A model generated the notes under the pieces. That model was not told where the DNA came from. It saw only the letters and a list, made by a program, of their open reading frames with translations, and ran no database searches. A stretch of 41,689 nt of DNA, taken from the NCBI GenBank assembly GCA_003353795.1, contig PIVY01000019.1:1-41689 (forward strand), given 5' to 3'. The DNA comes from a bacterium (lineage in GTDB: Bacteria; Krumholzibacteriota; Krumholzibacteriia; LZORAL124-64-63). Of the stretch, positions 8,915 through 16,508 are shown piece after piece (positions within the stretch are counted from its first letter, which is position 1; each line of letters begins with the position of its first letter). The translations under genes were made by a program, and so were the position numbers.

Positions 8915-9937
8915 ATGCGAATCGTCCTCACCGTCGCCATGCTCGCCCTGGTGCTGCCCGCGGCCGCCTTCGATCTGGGTGCCCAGGCTCCTGCGAAACC
9001 CGCCGCTGGATACCAGGCGCCGCCCGCCGATCCCGACGTGATCCGCCAGGGCGGCGATACGGTCATCGATGCTCTCTACCTGCCGATCCCCGCCACGAAC
9101 GTCGTGGGAACGACGATCGGCTACTCCGACGACTACGACGAGATCTGCCCGTACGATGGCTCCACGTCCCCCGACGTGGTCTACCGGCTGGCGCCCCAGT
9201 GGCCGGTGGCGGTGGATATCGACATGCTGGGATCGGCGTACGACACCAAGATCTACGTCTACGATGCGGCCTATGAACTCGTGGCCTGCAACGACGACTT
9301 CTATCCCGACTACGTGTCGAAGATCGAGGGCGTCTTCCTCGAGGGCGGCGTGAAGTACTACCTGGTCATCGATGGCTACGGCGGCGACTCCGGCGAGTAC
9401 CTGCTCAACATCCCCATCTACGTTCCGTGCGAGCTGGATTGCCCGGCGGGATTCCCGCTGGAAGGCGAGCCGCCGCTGGTGGATGGGTACGTCGACCAGT
9501 ACAACGGTGGGTGCAACAGCCAGGAGTACGGAGCGCCGTTTCAGGATCTGAACTGGGGCCTCTGCGGCCGTGCCGGCTGGTTCATCGGCCCCGACGGTGG
9601 TAATTCCCGCGATACCGACTGGTTCCTGATGACCGTTCCGCCGAGCGGTTTCCTCGAGATCTGGGGGGACGCCGAGTATCCGACCTACATGTTTGAACTC
9701 GGCCCCCAGGACTGCGGGAACGCGGGCGTCATCCAGAGTGTCATCATCGGGCCGTGCAGCGAGGGTTCGATGACCATCGTCGGCGCGCCCTACTCAACGG
9801 TCTGGTTCTGGGTCGGCTCCACTACCTTCGAGGGCCCCGTCGACGAGTACGACTACTTGATCGATACCTCCGTGTACGCCCCACCTGTCGCCACCGAGCC
9901 CGATACCTGGACCAACGTGAGGGGACTATTCCGTTAG
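8915..9937 (+). CDS. secreted PPC-like paralog 2 of 3
   Basis: A 340-aa exported protein. The ATG at 8915 follows GGGGGA at 8902-8907 and begins a signal peptide (MRIVLTVAMLALVLPAAA); the in-frame TTG at 8879 would bury it. The mature protein starts DLGAQAPAKP. The PPC-like first half reads QGGDTVIDALYLPIP, SPDVVYRLAP, YDTKIYVYD, VACNDDFYPDY, YYLVIDGYGGDSGEY. The second half starts DTDWFLMTVPPSGFLEIWGDAE. Cysteines in PCELDCP, NGGCN, LCGRAGW, QDCG and GPCSEG are retained. It ends VATEPDTWTNVRGLFR. It is visibly closer to paralog 3 than to paralog 1 in the first half (EICPY, DPDVIRQGGDT). Paralog 3 begins ten bases after its stop, so the two are very likely co-transcribed. Function is unknown; it may be an extracellular or surface structural or binding protein. 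Confidence 0.8.
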   Translation: MRIVLTVAMLALVLPAAAFDLGAQAPAKPAAGYQAPPADPDVIRQGGDTVIDALYLPIPATNVVGTTIGYSDDYDEICPYDGSTSPDVVYRLAPQWPVAVDIDMLGSAYDTKIYVYDAAYELVACNDDFYPDYVSKIEGVFLEGGVKYYLVIDGYGGDSGEYLLNIPIYVPCELDCPAGFPLEGEPPLVDGYVDQYNGGCNSQEYGAPFQDLNWGLCGRAGWFIGPDGGNSRDTDWFLMTVPPSGFLEIWGDAEYPTYMFELGPQDCGNAGVIQSVIIGPCSEGSMTIVGAPYSTVWFWVGSTTFEGPVDEYDYLIDTSVYAPPVATEPDTWTNVRGLFR

Positions 9938-9947
9938 GGGTATGATC

Positions 9948-11006
9948 ATGCGCCACCTGCTCGCCCTGACGCTCACTCTGATGATCGTCGCACCCGCGGC
10001 GGCCCACGATCTCGGTAACCGCGCGCCCGATAAGTCACCGGTCGTTCACCAGCCGCCACCCGCCGATCCCGATGTGATCCGGCAGGGTGGCGACACCATC
10101 TTCGACGCCATCTACCTCGCGATCCCCGCCGCGAACGTGACGGGCAGCACCGCCGGCTACTCCAACGACTACGACGAGATCTGCCCCTACCCGGAATCGT
10201 GGTCGCCGGACGTGGTCTATCGCGTGGCGCCGACACGCGACATGGAGCTGGACTTCGACATGTTCGGGTCATTCTACGACACCAAGATCTACATCTACGA
10301 CGAGGCGTTCCAACTGGTGGCCTGCAACGACGATTTCCACTCCGACTACACATCAAAGATCGAACAGGTCGCGCTCGCCGGCGACAGCAAGTACTACCTG
10401 GTCATCGATGGCTACGGTGGTGACTCGGGAGAGTACCGGCTCAACGTCACGGAGTATGAGCCGTGCGTCCTCGATTGCTGGCCGGACGCGTTACTCGAGA
10501 ACGAACCGCCGCTGACCGAGAACTACGTCGACTGGCACAACGGCGGCTGCAACACCGACGTGGTCGACCCGCCGTTCACCCACATCTACGCCCACCACCA
10601 CGGGACCCGATTCTGCGGTACGAGCGGGTTCTTTCCAGTGGATGGTGGTAGCTGGCGCGACACGGACTGGTTCGTGATCACGTTTGCGTACTTTGCCGGC
10701 GTGCTGGAAATCCGGGGCGATGCCGAGGTCGAATGCTACATGTTCGAACTCGCCCCCATGGATTGCGGCGAGGTGGAAGTCGTCCAGAACTGGGTCATCG
10801 GTCCGTGCGACGACCATGTCATGTCCATCTATGTGTATGGGGAGGATGCGGTCTGGTTCTGGGTCGGGCCGACGACCTTTGCCGCTCCCGATGGTTCCGA
10901 CCTCATGGAGTTCGACTACACGCTGCTGATGGTCGGTGGTGAGCCCTATCCGCCGGTCGCGACGGAGGCCAGAAACTGGTCGTCGATCAAGTCGCTGTTC
11001 CGCTGA
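9948..11006 (+). CDS. secreted PPC-like paralog 3 of 3
   Basis: A 352-aa exported protein. The ATG at 9948 is preferred over the one at 9942 because TAGGGG at 9935-9940 is then seven bases away. Signal peptide [19 protein letters not shown], then mature DLGNRAPDKS. It keeps all family landmarks (QGGDTIFDAIYLAIP, SPDVVYR, FYDTKIYIYDE, VACNDDFHSDY, YYLVIDGYGGDSGEY, NGGCN, DTDWF, RGDAE, GPCDD). It has insertions before DTDWF (a His-rich HIYAHHHGTRFCG) and near the end, plus one extra cysteine. It ends VATEARNWSSIKSLFR. No promoter is seen in the ten-base gap, so it probably depends on paralog 2. Its last 20 bases overlap, tail to tail, the end of the minus-strand permease gene, and no terminator separates them. 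Confidence 0.8.
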   Translation: MRHLLALTLTLMIVAPAAAHDLGNRAPDKSPVVHQPPPADPDVIRQGGDTIFDAIYLAIPAANVTGSTAGYSNDYDEICPYPESWSPDVVYRVAPTRDMELDFDMFGSFYDTKIYIYDEAFQLVACNDDFHSDYTSKIEQVALAGDSKYYLVIDGYGGDSGEYRLNVTEYEPCVLDCWPDALLENEPPLTENYVDWHNGGCNTDVVDPPFTHIYAHHHGTRFCGTSGFFPVDGGSWRDTDWFVITFAYFAGVLEIRGDAEVECYMFELAPMDCGEVEVVQNWVIGPCDDHVMSIYVYGEDAVWFWVGPTTFAAPDGSDLMEFDYTLLMVGGEPYPPVATEARNWSSIKSLFR

Positions 11007-12108
11007 GCGCCCTTCCAGCCTCCACCCGCCCCAGCTCCGTAAGATGCAACCGCTCCGCGTCGCGCTCTACCAGCCCGCGCCGCACCGCCCCGGCCACCAC
11101 CCTACGGGTGAACTCCGCCGTCCAGCCCACTTCCTTGCCGTGCAGATGGTCCACGCGCGACTCCTCTGCCTCGGCCGGCGTGCCCTCGTGCTGCAGCAGG
11201 TGGATGGCCAGCATGACTTGCGCGAACTCCCAGCGCTGCGACTTGCGCCGACGCAACTCCGCCACCAGGCCGCGGCCCGGCGCCGCCAGGAAGACCACCA
11301 GGAAGACCACGCCAACGCCCACGGCGATGCAGCCGGCGATGGACGCGTCGAGCCAGATCGCGAGCCCGAAGCCGAGCGCCGCGGACAGCGCGCCGAGCAA
11401 CACCGAGAGCCCGAGCAGCACGCTCAACCGATCGGTCAGCAGGTACGCCGCCGCCGGCGGTCCCACCATCAACGCCACCACCAGCACAAGCCCCACCGCG
11501 TCGAACGCACCGACGGCGGTCACCGACACCATGGTCATCAGTCCGTAGTGGATCACCACCGGCGCCAGGCCCAGCGACGCCGCGAGCCCGGGATCGAACG
11601 TGGCCAGCTTCAGCTCCTTGAAGAACAGCATCACCAGCGCGAGGTTGATCAGCGTGATCGTGCCCATGAGCCACAGGTGGCGCGGACCGAGGTCGTGGCC
11701 GCCCGGCTCGAAGCGGTCGAAGGGCGCAAACGCCAGCTCGCCCAGAAGCACCGCGTCCACGTCGAGGTGCACGTTGCCGGCGTAGCGGGTAATGAGCACG
11801 ATGCCGATGGAGAACATGGCCGGGAACACCAGCCCCATGGCCGCATCCTCCTTGAGCCTCCGCGTACGTGAAAGCAACTCCACGAGCGCCACGGTGAGCA
11901 CGCCCGTGGCCGCCGCCGCGATCACCAGCCAGGGCGAGGCGAGGTCCTCGGTCAGGAAGAACGCCACCACGATACCGGGCAGGATGGCGTGACTGATGGC
12001 GTCGGCGAGCATGGCCAGGCGGCGCAACATGAGGAACACGCCCACCAGTGCGCAGCCGGCGGCGGTGATCATGGCGATGGCGAGGATCTCGATCTGCGGC
12101 ACGCTCAC
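10987..12108 (-). CDS. metal ABC transporter permease 2 (TroD/MntD-like) with winged-helix-like tail
   Basis: A 373-aa ABC-3 family inner-membrane permease (PF00950 type), several TM helices over about residues 5-285 (RRLAMLADAISHAILPGIVVAFF near the start; GAFDAVGLVLVVALMVGPPAAAYLLTDRL late). The start is the GTG at 12108, forming a GTGA overlap with the stop of permease 1; a longer reading frame running upstream only reads through permease 1 in another frame. After the last helix about 75 residues (RRKSQRWEFAQVMLAIHLLQHEG... LTELGRVEAGRAL) look like a winged-helix DNA-binding-like domain, known in some TroC/TroD-type permeases, here cytoplasmic. It should pair with permease 1 and the ATPase to import Mn, Zn or Fe. 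Its 3' end overlaps the plus-strand paralog 3 by 20 bases. Confidence 0.88.
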   Translation of the reverse strand: MSVPQIEILAIAMITAAGCALVGVFLMLRRLAMLADAISHAILPGIVVAFFLTEDLASPWLVIAAAATGVLTVALVELLSRTRRLKEDAAMGLVFPAMFSIGIVLITRYAGNVHLDVDAVLLGELAFAPFDRFEPGGHDLGPRHLWLMGTITLINLALVMLFFKELKLATFDPGLAASLGLAPVVIHYGLMTMVSVTAVGAFDAVGLVLVVALMVGPPAAAYLLTDRLSVLLGLSVLLGALSAALGFGLAIWLDASIAGCIAVGVGVVFLVVFLAAPGRGLVAELRRRKSQRWEFAQVMLAIHLLQHEGTPAEAEESRVDHLHGKEVGWTAEFTRRVVAGAVRRGLVERDAERLHLTELGRVEAGRALSGTAT

Positions 12109-13223
12109 GTCGTGCCCTCCACCCGCTCGCGTCCGCGTTGGGCACCCTCCACGGTGAGGCGCCAGCGACCGTCGGGATCGGCGACGGCGAGGCCCTCGTC
12201 GGCCAGGGCGCGCAGGCTGTTGCGTACGCCGGCGGCGGCGCGCATGGTCTGCAGCACGGCGACTTCGTGGGGCGCGGACGTGGGGTCGTCGTGCTGGGCG
12301 GCCAGGCGGTAGAGGTCGGCCAGTACGCTGTCGATCTCCACCTGGCGGCGCTGGCGCACGCGGCGCAGCCAGGCGGCGAGCAGGCCGCGTTCCGGTGCCA
12401 CGAGCAGCGACAGCACGGTGATAGTCGTGACCACCAGGATGATCGTGGGTCCGGTGGGCAGCCGCGGCACCATGCTCGAGATCACCGCGCCGACGAGTCC
12501 GCTCACGGCGCCGAACAATCCGGCCAGCAGCACGAGGCGGCCGAGGCGATCGGTCCACTGGCGCGCGGCGGCGGCCGGGGCCACGATCATGGCGCTCATG
12601 AGGACCACGCCCACGGTCTGCAGGCCAATGACGATGGCGATCACCAGGAGCGAGGTGAGTATGATATCCAGGGCGCGCACCGGCAGACCCATGGCGCCGG
12701 CGAAGGCCGGGTCGAAACTGAGGAGCTTGAACTCCTTCCACAGCAACGCCAGCGAGGCGAGAACCACGGCGCCGAGAGCGCCCATGGTCACCAGGTCGTC
12801 GCCCACCAGGGTGGCGGCCTGGCCGAAGAGGAAGCGGTCGAGGCCGGCCTGACCGGCGCCGCCCGAGCGCTGCACCAGCGACAGGAGTACCAGGCCGAGG
12901 CCGAAGAAGGTGGAGAGCACCAGGCCGAGCGCGGTGTCGGTCTTGATGCGGGTGGTGCGCACCACGAGCATCACCAGGAGCGCCGCGATCCAGCCGGCGA
13001 GGGCGGCGCCGAGCACCAGGATGATGGGCGTCTTGGCGCCGGTGATCATGAAGGCGAGCACGATGCCCGGTAGCGCGGCGTGGCTCACCGCGTCGCCCAG
13101 CAGGCTCTGGCGGCGCAGCACGGCGAAGGCGCCGAGCATGCCAGCCACCAGGCCGAGGGCCGCCGAGCCCAGGGCCACGGTGCGCAGGGTGTAGTCGGTG
13201 AACAGCTCGCCGAGGACACTCAT
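12105..13223 (-). CDS. metal ABC transporter permease 1 (TroC/MntC-like) with winged-helix-like tail
   Basis: A 372-aa ABC-3 family permease. It begins with a TM helix ([21 protein letters not shown]) and the family loop [23 protein letters not shown], and contains [31 protein letters not shown]. Residues about 300-372 form a soluble tail ([19 protein letters not shown]... [30 protein letters not shown]) that reads as a degenerate winged helix. The ATG at 13223 overlaps the stop of the ATPase gene by four bases (ATGA), and the next permease overlaps its own stop in the same way, so the three genes are translationally coupled. It should form the heteromeric membrane channel with permease 2. 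The family is certain; which metal is carried is not. Confidence 0.9.
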   Translation of the reverse strand: MSVLGELFTDYTLRTVALGSAALGLVAGMLGAFAVLRRQSLLGDAVSHAALPGIVLAFMITGAKTPIILVLGAALAGWIAALLVMLVVRTTRIKTDTALGLVLSTFFGLGLVLLSLVQRSGGAGQAGLDRFLFGQAATLVGDDLVTMGALGAVVLASLALLWKEFKLLSFDPAFAGAMGLPVRALDIILTSLLVIAIVIGLQTVGVVLMSAMIVAPAAAARQWTDRLGRLVLLAGLFGAVSGLVGAVISSMVPRLPTGPTIILVVTTITVLSLLVAPERGLLAAWLRRVRQRRQVEIDSVLADLYRLAAQHDDPTSAPHEVAVLQTMRAAAGVRNSLRALADEGLAVADPDGRWRLTVEGAQRGRERVEGTT

Positions 13224-14029
13224 GGGCGGATCCGTCCGTAGCCGCGCATGTCGCCGGTCTCGTCGGGGCCCGGATCGGCCGGGGCCTTGCGCTGCAGGAA
13301 GTCCACGCGGCCGCCGTAAGCCAGGCGCAGGTTGTCCTCGGTGAACTTCTCGCTCACCGACCCGCTGGCGATACGCCGCACGTTCAGGAGCATGATCCAG
13401 TCGAAGTAATCCTGCACGGTCTGCAGGTCGTGATGCACGACCACCACGGTGCGACCCTGCTCGCGCAACTCCTTCAAGAGGTCGACGATGGCCAGCTCCG
13501 TGCGCGCGTCCACGCCCTGGAACGGCTCGTCCATGAAGTAGACCTGGGCGTCCTGCACCAGGGCGCGGGCCAGGAACACGCGCTGCTGCTGACCGCCCGA
13601 GAGCTGCGAGATCTGGCGACCCTGGAAGTCGGCCATGCCCACCTTCTCGAGGGCGACCACGGCCTGTTCGCGCTCGCGCTTGCCCGGTCGCTTGATCCAG
13701 CCAAGGGCGCCGTAGCGCCCCATCATCACCACGTCGAGCACGGTGGTGGGGAAGTCCCAGTCGACGCTGCCGCGCTGGGGTACGTAGCCCACCAGGTGGC
13801 GGTTCTCGACGTACGACTTGCCGTGGATCTCCACCCGACCCGCCGCCGCAGGCACCAGCCCGAGGATGGCCTTGATGAGCGTGGTCTTGCCGGCGCCGTT
13901 GGGGCCCATGATGGCCATGAGCTTGCCGGCGGGCACGTCGAGATCGATGTCCCAGAGCACGGGGCGGTGGCGGTAGGCCACGGTGAGGTCGGTGACCCGG
14001 ACGGCGGGCGCCTTGTCGTCAATGCTCAT
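13220..14029 (-). CDS. metal ABC transporter ATPase (TroB/MntB/ZnuC-like)
   Basis: A 269-aa cytoplasmic ATPase that powers the two permeases. Walker A is GPNGAGKT at residues 42-49. The Q-loop region reads [14 protein letters not shown], typical of the Mn/Zn/Fe chelate group. The signature is LSGGQQQR, Walker B with the catalytic Glu is VYFMDEP, and the switch His is in VVVVHHD. The length is typical. The last 40 residues ([24 protein letters not shown]) are a low-complexity extension. The gene starts inside the end of the binding-protein gene (11-base overlap) and ends in a four-base overlap with permease 1, so it sits in a tight operon. Substrate class is inferred from the neighbouring binding protein. 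Confidence 0.93.
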   Translation of the reverse strand: MSIDDKAPAVRVTDLTVAYRHRPVLWDIDLDVPAGKLMAIMGPNGAGKTTLIKAILGLVPAAAGRVEIHGKSYVENRHLVGYVPQRGSVDWDFPTTVLDVVMMGRYGALGWIKRPGKREREQAVVALEKVGMADFQGRQISQLSGGQQQRVFLARALVQDAQVYFMDEPFQGVDARTELAIVDLLKELREQGRTVVVVHHDLQTVQDYFDWIMLLNVRRIASGSVSEKFTEDNLRLAYGGRVDFLQRKAPADPGPDETGDMRGYGRIRP

Positions 14030-14975
14030 GGGTATCCTCGCCGCGCAGGGCTGCCGTGATGGTGCGCACGTTGTGGCGGACCATGCCCAGGTAGGTGCCG
14101 GCCTCGGTGCCGGCGTCGCCCAGGGCGTCGCTGAAGATCTCGCCGCCGACCGAGACGTTCCAGCCGCGCGACTTCACCGCCTCGCGCACCGCCTCGATGG
14201 CCCGCGGCGACACCGACGATTCCACGAACAGCGCGGGGATCTTGCGCCCGGCGATGAACGCCGCAAGGTCCTGCACGTCGCCCGTGCCGGCCTCGGTGGC
14301 CGTCGAGATTCCCTGCAGCCCACGCACCTCCACGCCGTACGCGCGGCCGAAGTAGTTGAACGCATCGTGGGCCGTGACCAGCACGCGCAAATTCTCGGGC
14401 ACGGTGGCGACCTCGGCCACGGCCCAGGCATGGAGTTCGGCGATCTCGTTCTTGTAGGCGTCCGCGCGCTGGCGGTAGCCGTCGGCATGCGTGGGATCGA
14501 TCTCGGCCAGCTTGTCGGCCACGGCATCCACGGCGTGACTCCACAGCGTCGGGTCGAACCACACGTGGGGATCGTGGGCGCCCTCGAACTCGGCGGGCGA
14601 GAGGAGGTCCGACTCGGGGATCGCCTCGGCCACCGCCGCCGTGGGCTGGCGCGAACCCAGCCGCTCGAGCACCTCGCCCATCTTGGCCTCCAGGTGCAGA
14701 CCGTTGAAGAAGATCACGTCGGCCTTGCGCAGTCGCTCCACGTCGCCGGCGCTGGCCTTGTAGAGATGGGGATCCACGCCCGGCCCCATGAGCGAGACCA
14801 CCTTGACGCGGTCGCCGCCCACGCTGATCGCCAGGTCGCCCACCTGGCCGGTGGTGGCCACCACGTTGAGCACGCGGTCGCCTTTGTCGGCGCTCGTCTC
14901 GTCGCCGTCGCCACCGCTGCATCCGGCCAGCAGCATCACGCTCAGCATCAGCATCATCACGGACCGCAGTGTCAT
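14019..14975 (-). CDS. metal-binding lipoprotein of ABC transporter (TroA/ZnuA/MntA family)
   Basis: A 318-aa periplasmic solute-binding lipoprotein. The signal ends in the lipobox LLAGC with the modified Cys19. Cluster A-I ligands are in place: His70 (GVDPH), His137 (HDPHVWFDP), His203 (VTAHDAF) and a late Asp in IFSDALGD. Three His plus an Asp is the TroA pattern (binds Zn and Mn); strictly Mn-specific PsaA/MntC proteins have a Glu at the third place. The His/Asp-rich loop that marks ZnuA is absent. The ATG at 14975 has AGGAGG seven bases upstream. It lies 25 bases after the regulator gene. Together with a DtxR-family regulator this favours Mn or Fe over Zn, but sequence alone does not settle it. 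Confidence 0.92.
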   Translation of the reverse strand: MTLRSVMMLMLSVMLLAGCSGGDGDETSADKGDRVLNVVATTGQVGDLAISVGGDRVKVVSLMGPGVDPHLYKASAGDVERLRKADVIFFNGLHLEAKMGEVLERLGSRQPTAAVAEAIPESDLLSPAEFEGAHDPHVWFDPTLWSHAVDAVADKLAEIDPTHADGYRQRADAYKNEIAELHAWAVAEVATVPENLRVLVTAHDAFNYFGRAYGVEVRGLQGISTATEAGTGDVQDLAAFIAGRKIPALFVESSVSPRAIEAVREAVKSRGWNVSVGGEIFSDALGDAGTEAGTYLGMVRHNVRTITAALRGEDTHEH

Positions 14976-15000
14976 CGTCGTGCCTCCTCGCGCTTGCGCG

Positions 15001-15444
15001 CTAGTCTGTCACATCTTCTTCGAGCTCGTCACCCTGGAGATTGATCGGACCCGGAATCGGTTGGCCGTGGGGATCGGTGGTCGGGCGACCGAGCCACGCG
15101 TCGAGCCGGTCGACCACCTCGTCGGAGAGTGCGTGCTCCAGGCGGTGCGCCTCGGCGTGGACCTTGTCGGCGTCCATGCCCAGGATGTCCACGAGGAAGG
15201 TCTCCACCAGCCGGTGCCGGCGGATCACCTGGAGCGCCGCGGTGCGACCCTGTTCGGTGAGCTGCACGCCACGGTATCGCTCGTGGGTGACGAGATCCTC
15301 GGCGGCCAGGCGCTTGAGCATGCCGGTGACCGATGGGCGCGCCACCTCGAGCCGGTCGGCCAGCTCGCTGGTGGTCGCCGCGGCGCCCTGGTCCTCCAGG
15401 CGTAGGATCGCGGTCAGGTAGTTCTCCACGGACTCGGTGAGCAT
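15001..15444 (-). CDS. DtxR/MntR-family metal-dependent repressor
   Basis: A 147-aa transcription factor. Residues 1-65 are the winged helix (TTSELADRLEVARPSVTGMLKRL, wing YRGVQLTEQG); residues 70-130 are the metal-binding and dimerisation domain. It lacks the C-terminal SH3-like domain of full-length DtxR/IdeR and has the short MntR-like layout. By hand alignment with DtxR, ancillary-site residues His77, Glu81 and His96 and primary-site Glu103 and His104 are kept, but Asn8 replaces DtxR Met10 and His100 replaces Cys102 (Glu99 in MntR). This ligand set is unusual. It lies four bases after the barrel gene and before the transporter genes, so it is part of the operon and probably represses it through the palindrome at 16243-16262. 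Confidence 0.92.
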   Translation of the reverse strand: MLTESVENYLTAILRLEDQGAAATTSELADRLEVARPSVTGMLKRLAAEDLVTHERYRGVQLTEQGRTAALQVIRRHRLVETFLVDILGMDADKVHAEAHRLEHALSDEVVDRLDAWLGRPTTDPHGQPIPGPINLQGDELEEDVTD

Positions 15445-15448
15445 GGCG

Positions 15449-16207
15449 CTAGATCCGGTAGACCACGCCGAAGCCGTAGAGCCAGTCCTCGTCGTGACCG
15501 TTGAAGCCCTCGCCCACGCGCGCGTCGAGCTGGAAGTTCGGGTTGATGAGGTAGGTGAGACCCAGGTCGACGTAGACCGTGGCGTCGCCGCCCTTCTCCT
15601 CGCGATTGAACCCGTACACCTCGGCGAACGCGCCGAAGCGGGATCCGAGCGAGGCGCCGAGAGCCAGCGAGCCCCACCAGGAGTGGTAACGGTCGCGGTC
15701 GTTGGGAATGTAGACGTGCGACCAGCCCACGTTCACGCCGAGACTGAACACGCTCGAGAGGTCCCAGCCCAGAGCACCGGTGAGCACGGGGAGCACTTCC
15801 TCGAACGTGGTGCCGTCGGAGCCGGTGGGCAGGGTCACCGAGGCCAGTAGCGCGGTCTCGGGCACGATTCCGTCGTTCTTGAAGAAGCGGTGCTTGGCGC
15901 CCAGGGCGCTGTCGGTGAGCCCGTCGCTGTTCTTGAACGGGGGATCCTTGATCCAGGCGAAACTGCCGAGGGTGAGCCGGCCCTCCGTGTTCTTGCTCAA
16001 GCCGAAGCGGACGAGGATCTCGCCCAGTGTCGTAACGTGGGATTCTCCAGCCGCGAGGTGCGTGAAGCCGCCCTCGAACTGCAGCCGGCCGGGCGCCACG
16101 GTACTCGCGCTCTCGGTGAAATCGGGACGGTCGCTGACCAGAGGATCGTCGTCCTGGGCAAGGACCACGGCCGGGAGCAAGAGGGCGATCAGGATCAGGC
16201 GAGCCAT
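15449..16207 (-). CDS. outer-membrane beta-barrel protein heading the metal operon (phenol-degradation MetA-like family)
   Basis: A 252-aa exported protein. The ATG at 16207 has AAAGGAC eight bases upstream and opens a signal peptide (MARLILIALLLPAVVLAQ); an ATG 33 bases earlier would add a polar leader. The mature protein consists of alternating beta strands (GRLQFEGGFTHLA, EILVRFGLSKNTEGRLTLG, VFSLGVNVGWSHVYI, LALGASLGSRFGAFAEVYG, GLTYLINPNFQLDARVGEGFN) and ends GFGVVYRI. This aromatic C-terminus is usual for outer-membrane barrels. The opening SDRPDFTESASTVAPGRLQFEGG is typical of the family named after a putative MetA phenol pathway (PF13557), whose function is poorly defined. As first gene of a metal-regulated operon it is a candidate outer-membrane channel for the same ion; this is inference from context. 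Confidence 0.8.
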   Translation of the reverse strand: MARLILIALLLPAVVLAQDDDPLVSDRPDFTESASTVAPGRLQFEGGFTHLAAGESHVTTLGEILVRFGLSKNTEGRLTLGSFAWIKDPPFKNSDGLTDSALGAKHRFFKNDGIVPETALLASVTLPTGSDGTTFEEVLPVLTGALGWDLSSVFSLGVNVGWSHVYIPNDRDRYHSWWGSLALGASLGSRFGAFAEVYGFNREEKGGDATVYVDLGLTYLINPNFQLDARVGEGFNGHDEDWLYGFGVVYRI

Positions 16208-16242
16208 GGGAGTACGTCCTTTGGTCCAGAGATTGCCCACCG

Positions 16243-16262
16243 AAATTAGTCTAGCCTAATTT
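16243..16262. promoter_or_regulatory. DtxR-box-like palindromic operator
   Basis: AAATTAGTCTAGCCTAATTT is a 20-bp palindrome with a single mismatched pair. Its core TTAG-N-CTAG-N-CTAA resembles the DtxR/IdeR box (TTAGG-type half sites). It begins 36 bases upstream of the barrel gene's ATG and covers the spacer and -10 of the candidate minus-strand promoter. Binding of the co-encoded regulator here would repress the operon when metal is plentiful. Confidence 0.75.
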
Positions 16263-16273
16263 ATTGACTCCAA
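16245..16273 (-). promoter_or_regulatory. candidate promoter of the metal-uptake operon
   Basis: On the minus strand TTGGAG (16273-16268) is followed after exactly 17 bases by ACTAAT (16250-16245), three and four matches to consensus. The operator palindrome lies over the spacer and -10. Moderate support on its own, better together with the operator. Confidence 0.5.
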
Positions 16274-16425
16274 TCTAGCCGCGTCGGAGCGAGTGTCAAG
16301 AGCTGGTCGCCGAGAGCGCCACCTCCCGGGCCCCGCTTACAAGAATTCTTTACTTGTCCGGTTTGGACCCGTTAATTGATGACATCGCAAGCAAGGTTTT
16401 GCAGTTTCCGCGCTTGTGGTGAGGC

Positions 16426-16459
16426 GGGGAGGCGTCGGGCGGGAATCTGACGCCTCTCC
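16426..16459 (+). other. stem-loop upstream of the MscS gene
   Basis: GGGGAGGCGTC and GACGCCTCTCC form an 11-bp stem (one G-T pair) around a 12-base loop. It ends 49 bases before the mscS-like start codon. No T-tract follows, so a simple intrinsic terminator is unlikely. It may be a 5' leader structure or a site recognised as a palindrome. Confidence 0.45.
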
Positions 16460-16508
16460 AACGATCCTTCCTACATTCCCGCCGCCAGCACCCGATACCA
16501 ATCCTGAC

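Noticed and set aside
7789-11006. The triplicated genes as a CRISPR-like or short tandem repeat
   Set aside because: The similarity is at protein level over about 340 residues each and DNA identity is interrupted throughout; these are gene duplications.
12109-12741. Upstream extension of permease 2 into one 584-aa protein
   Set aside because: The extra part reads another frame of permease 1 and is Arg/Pro/His-rich; the GTGA overlap at 12105-12108 gives a normal permease start.
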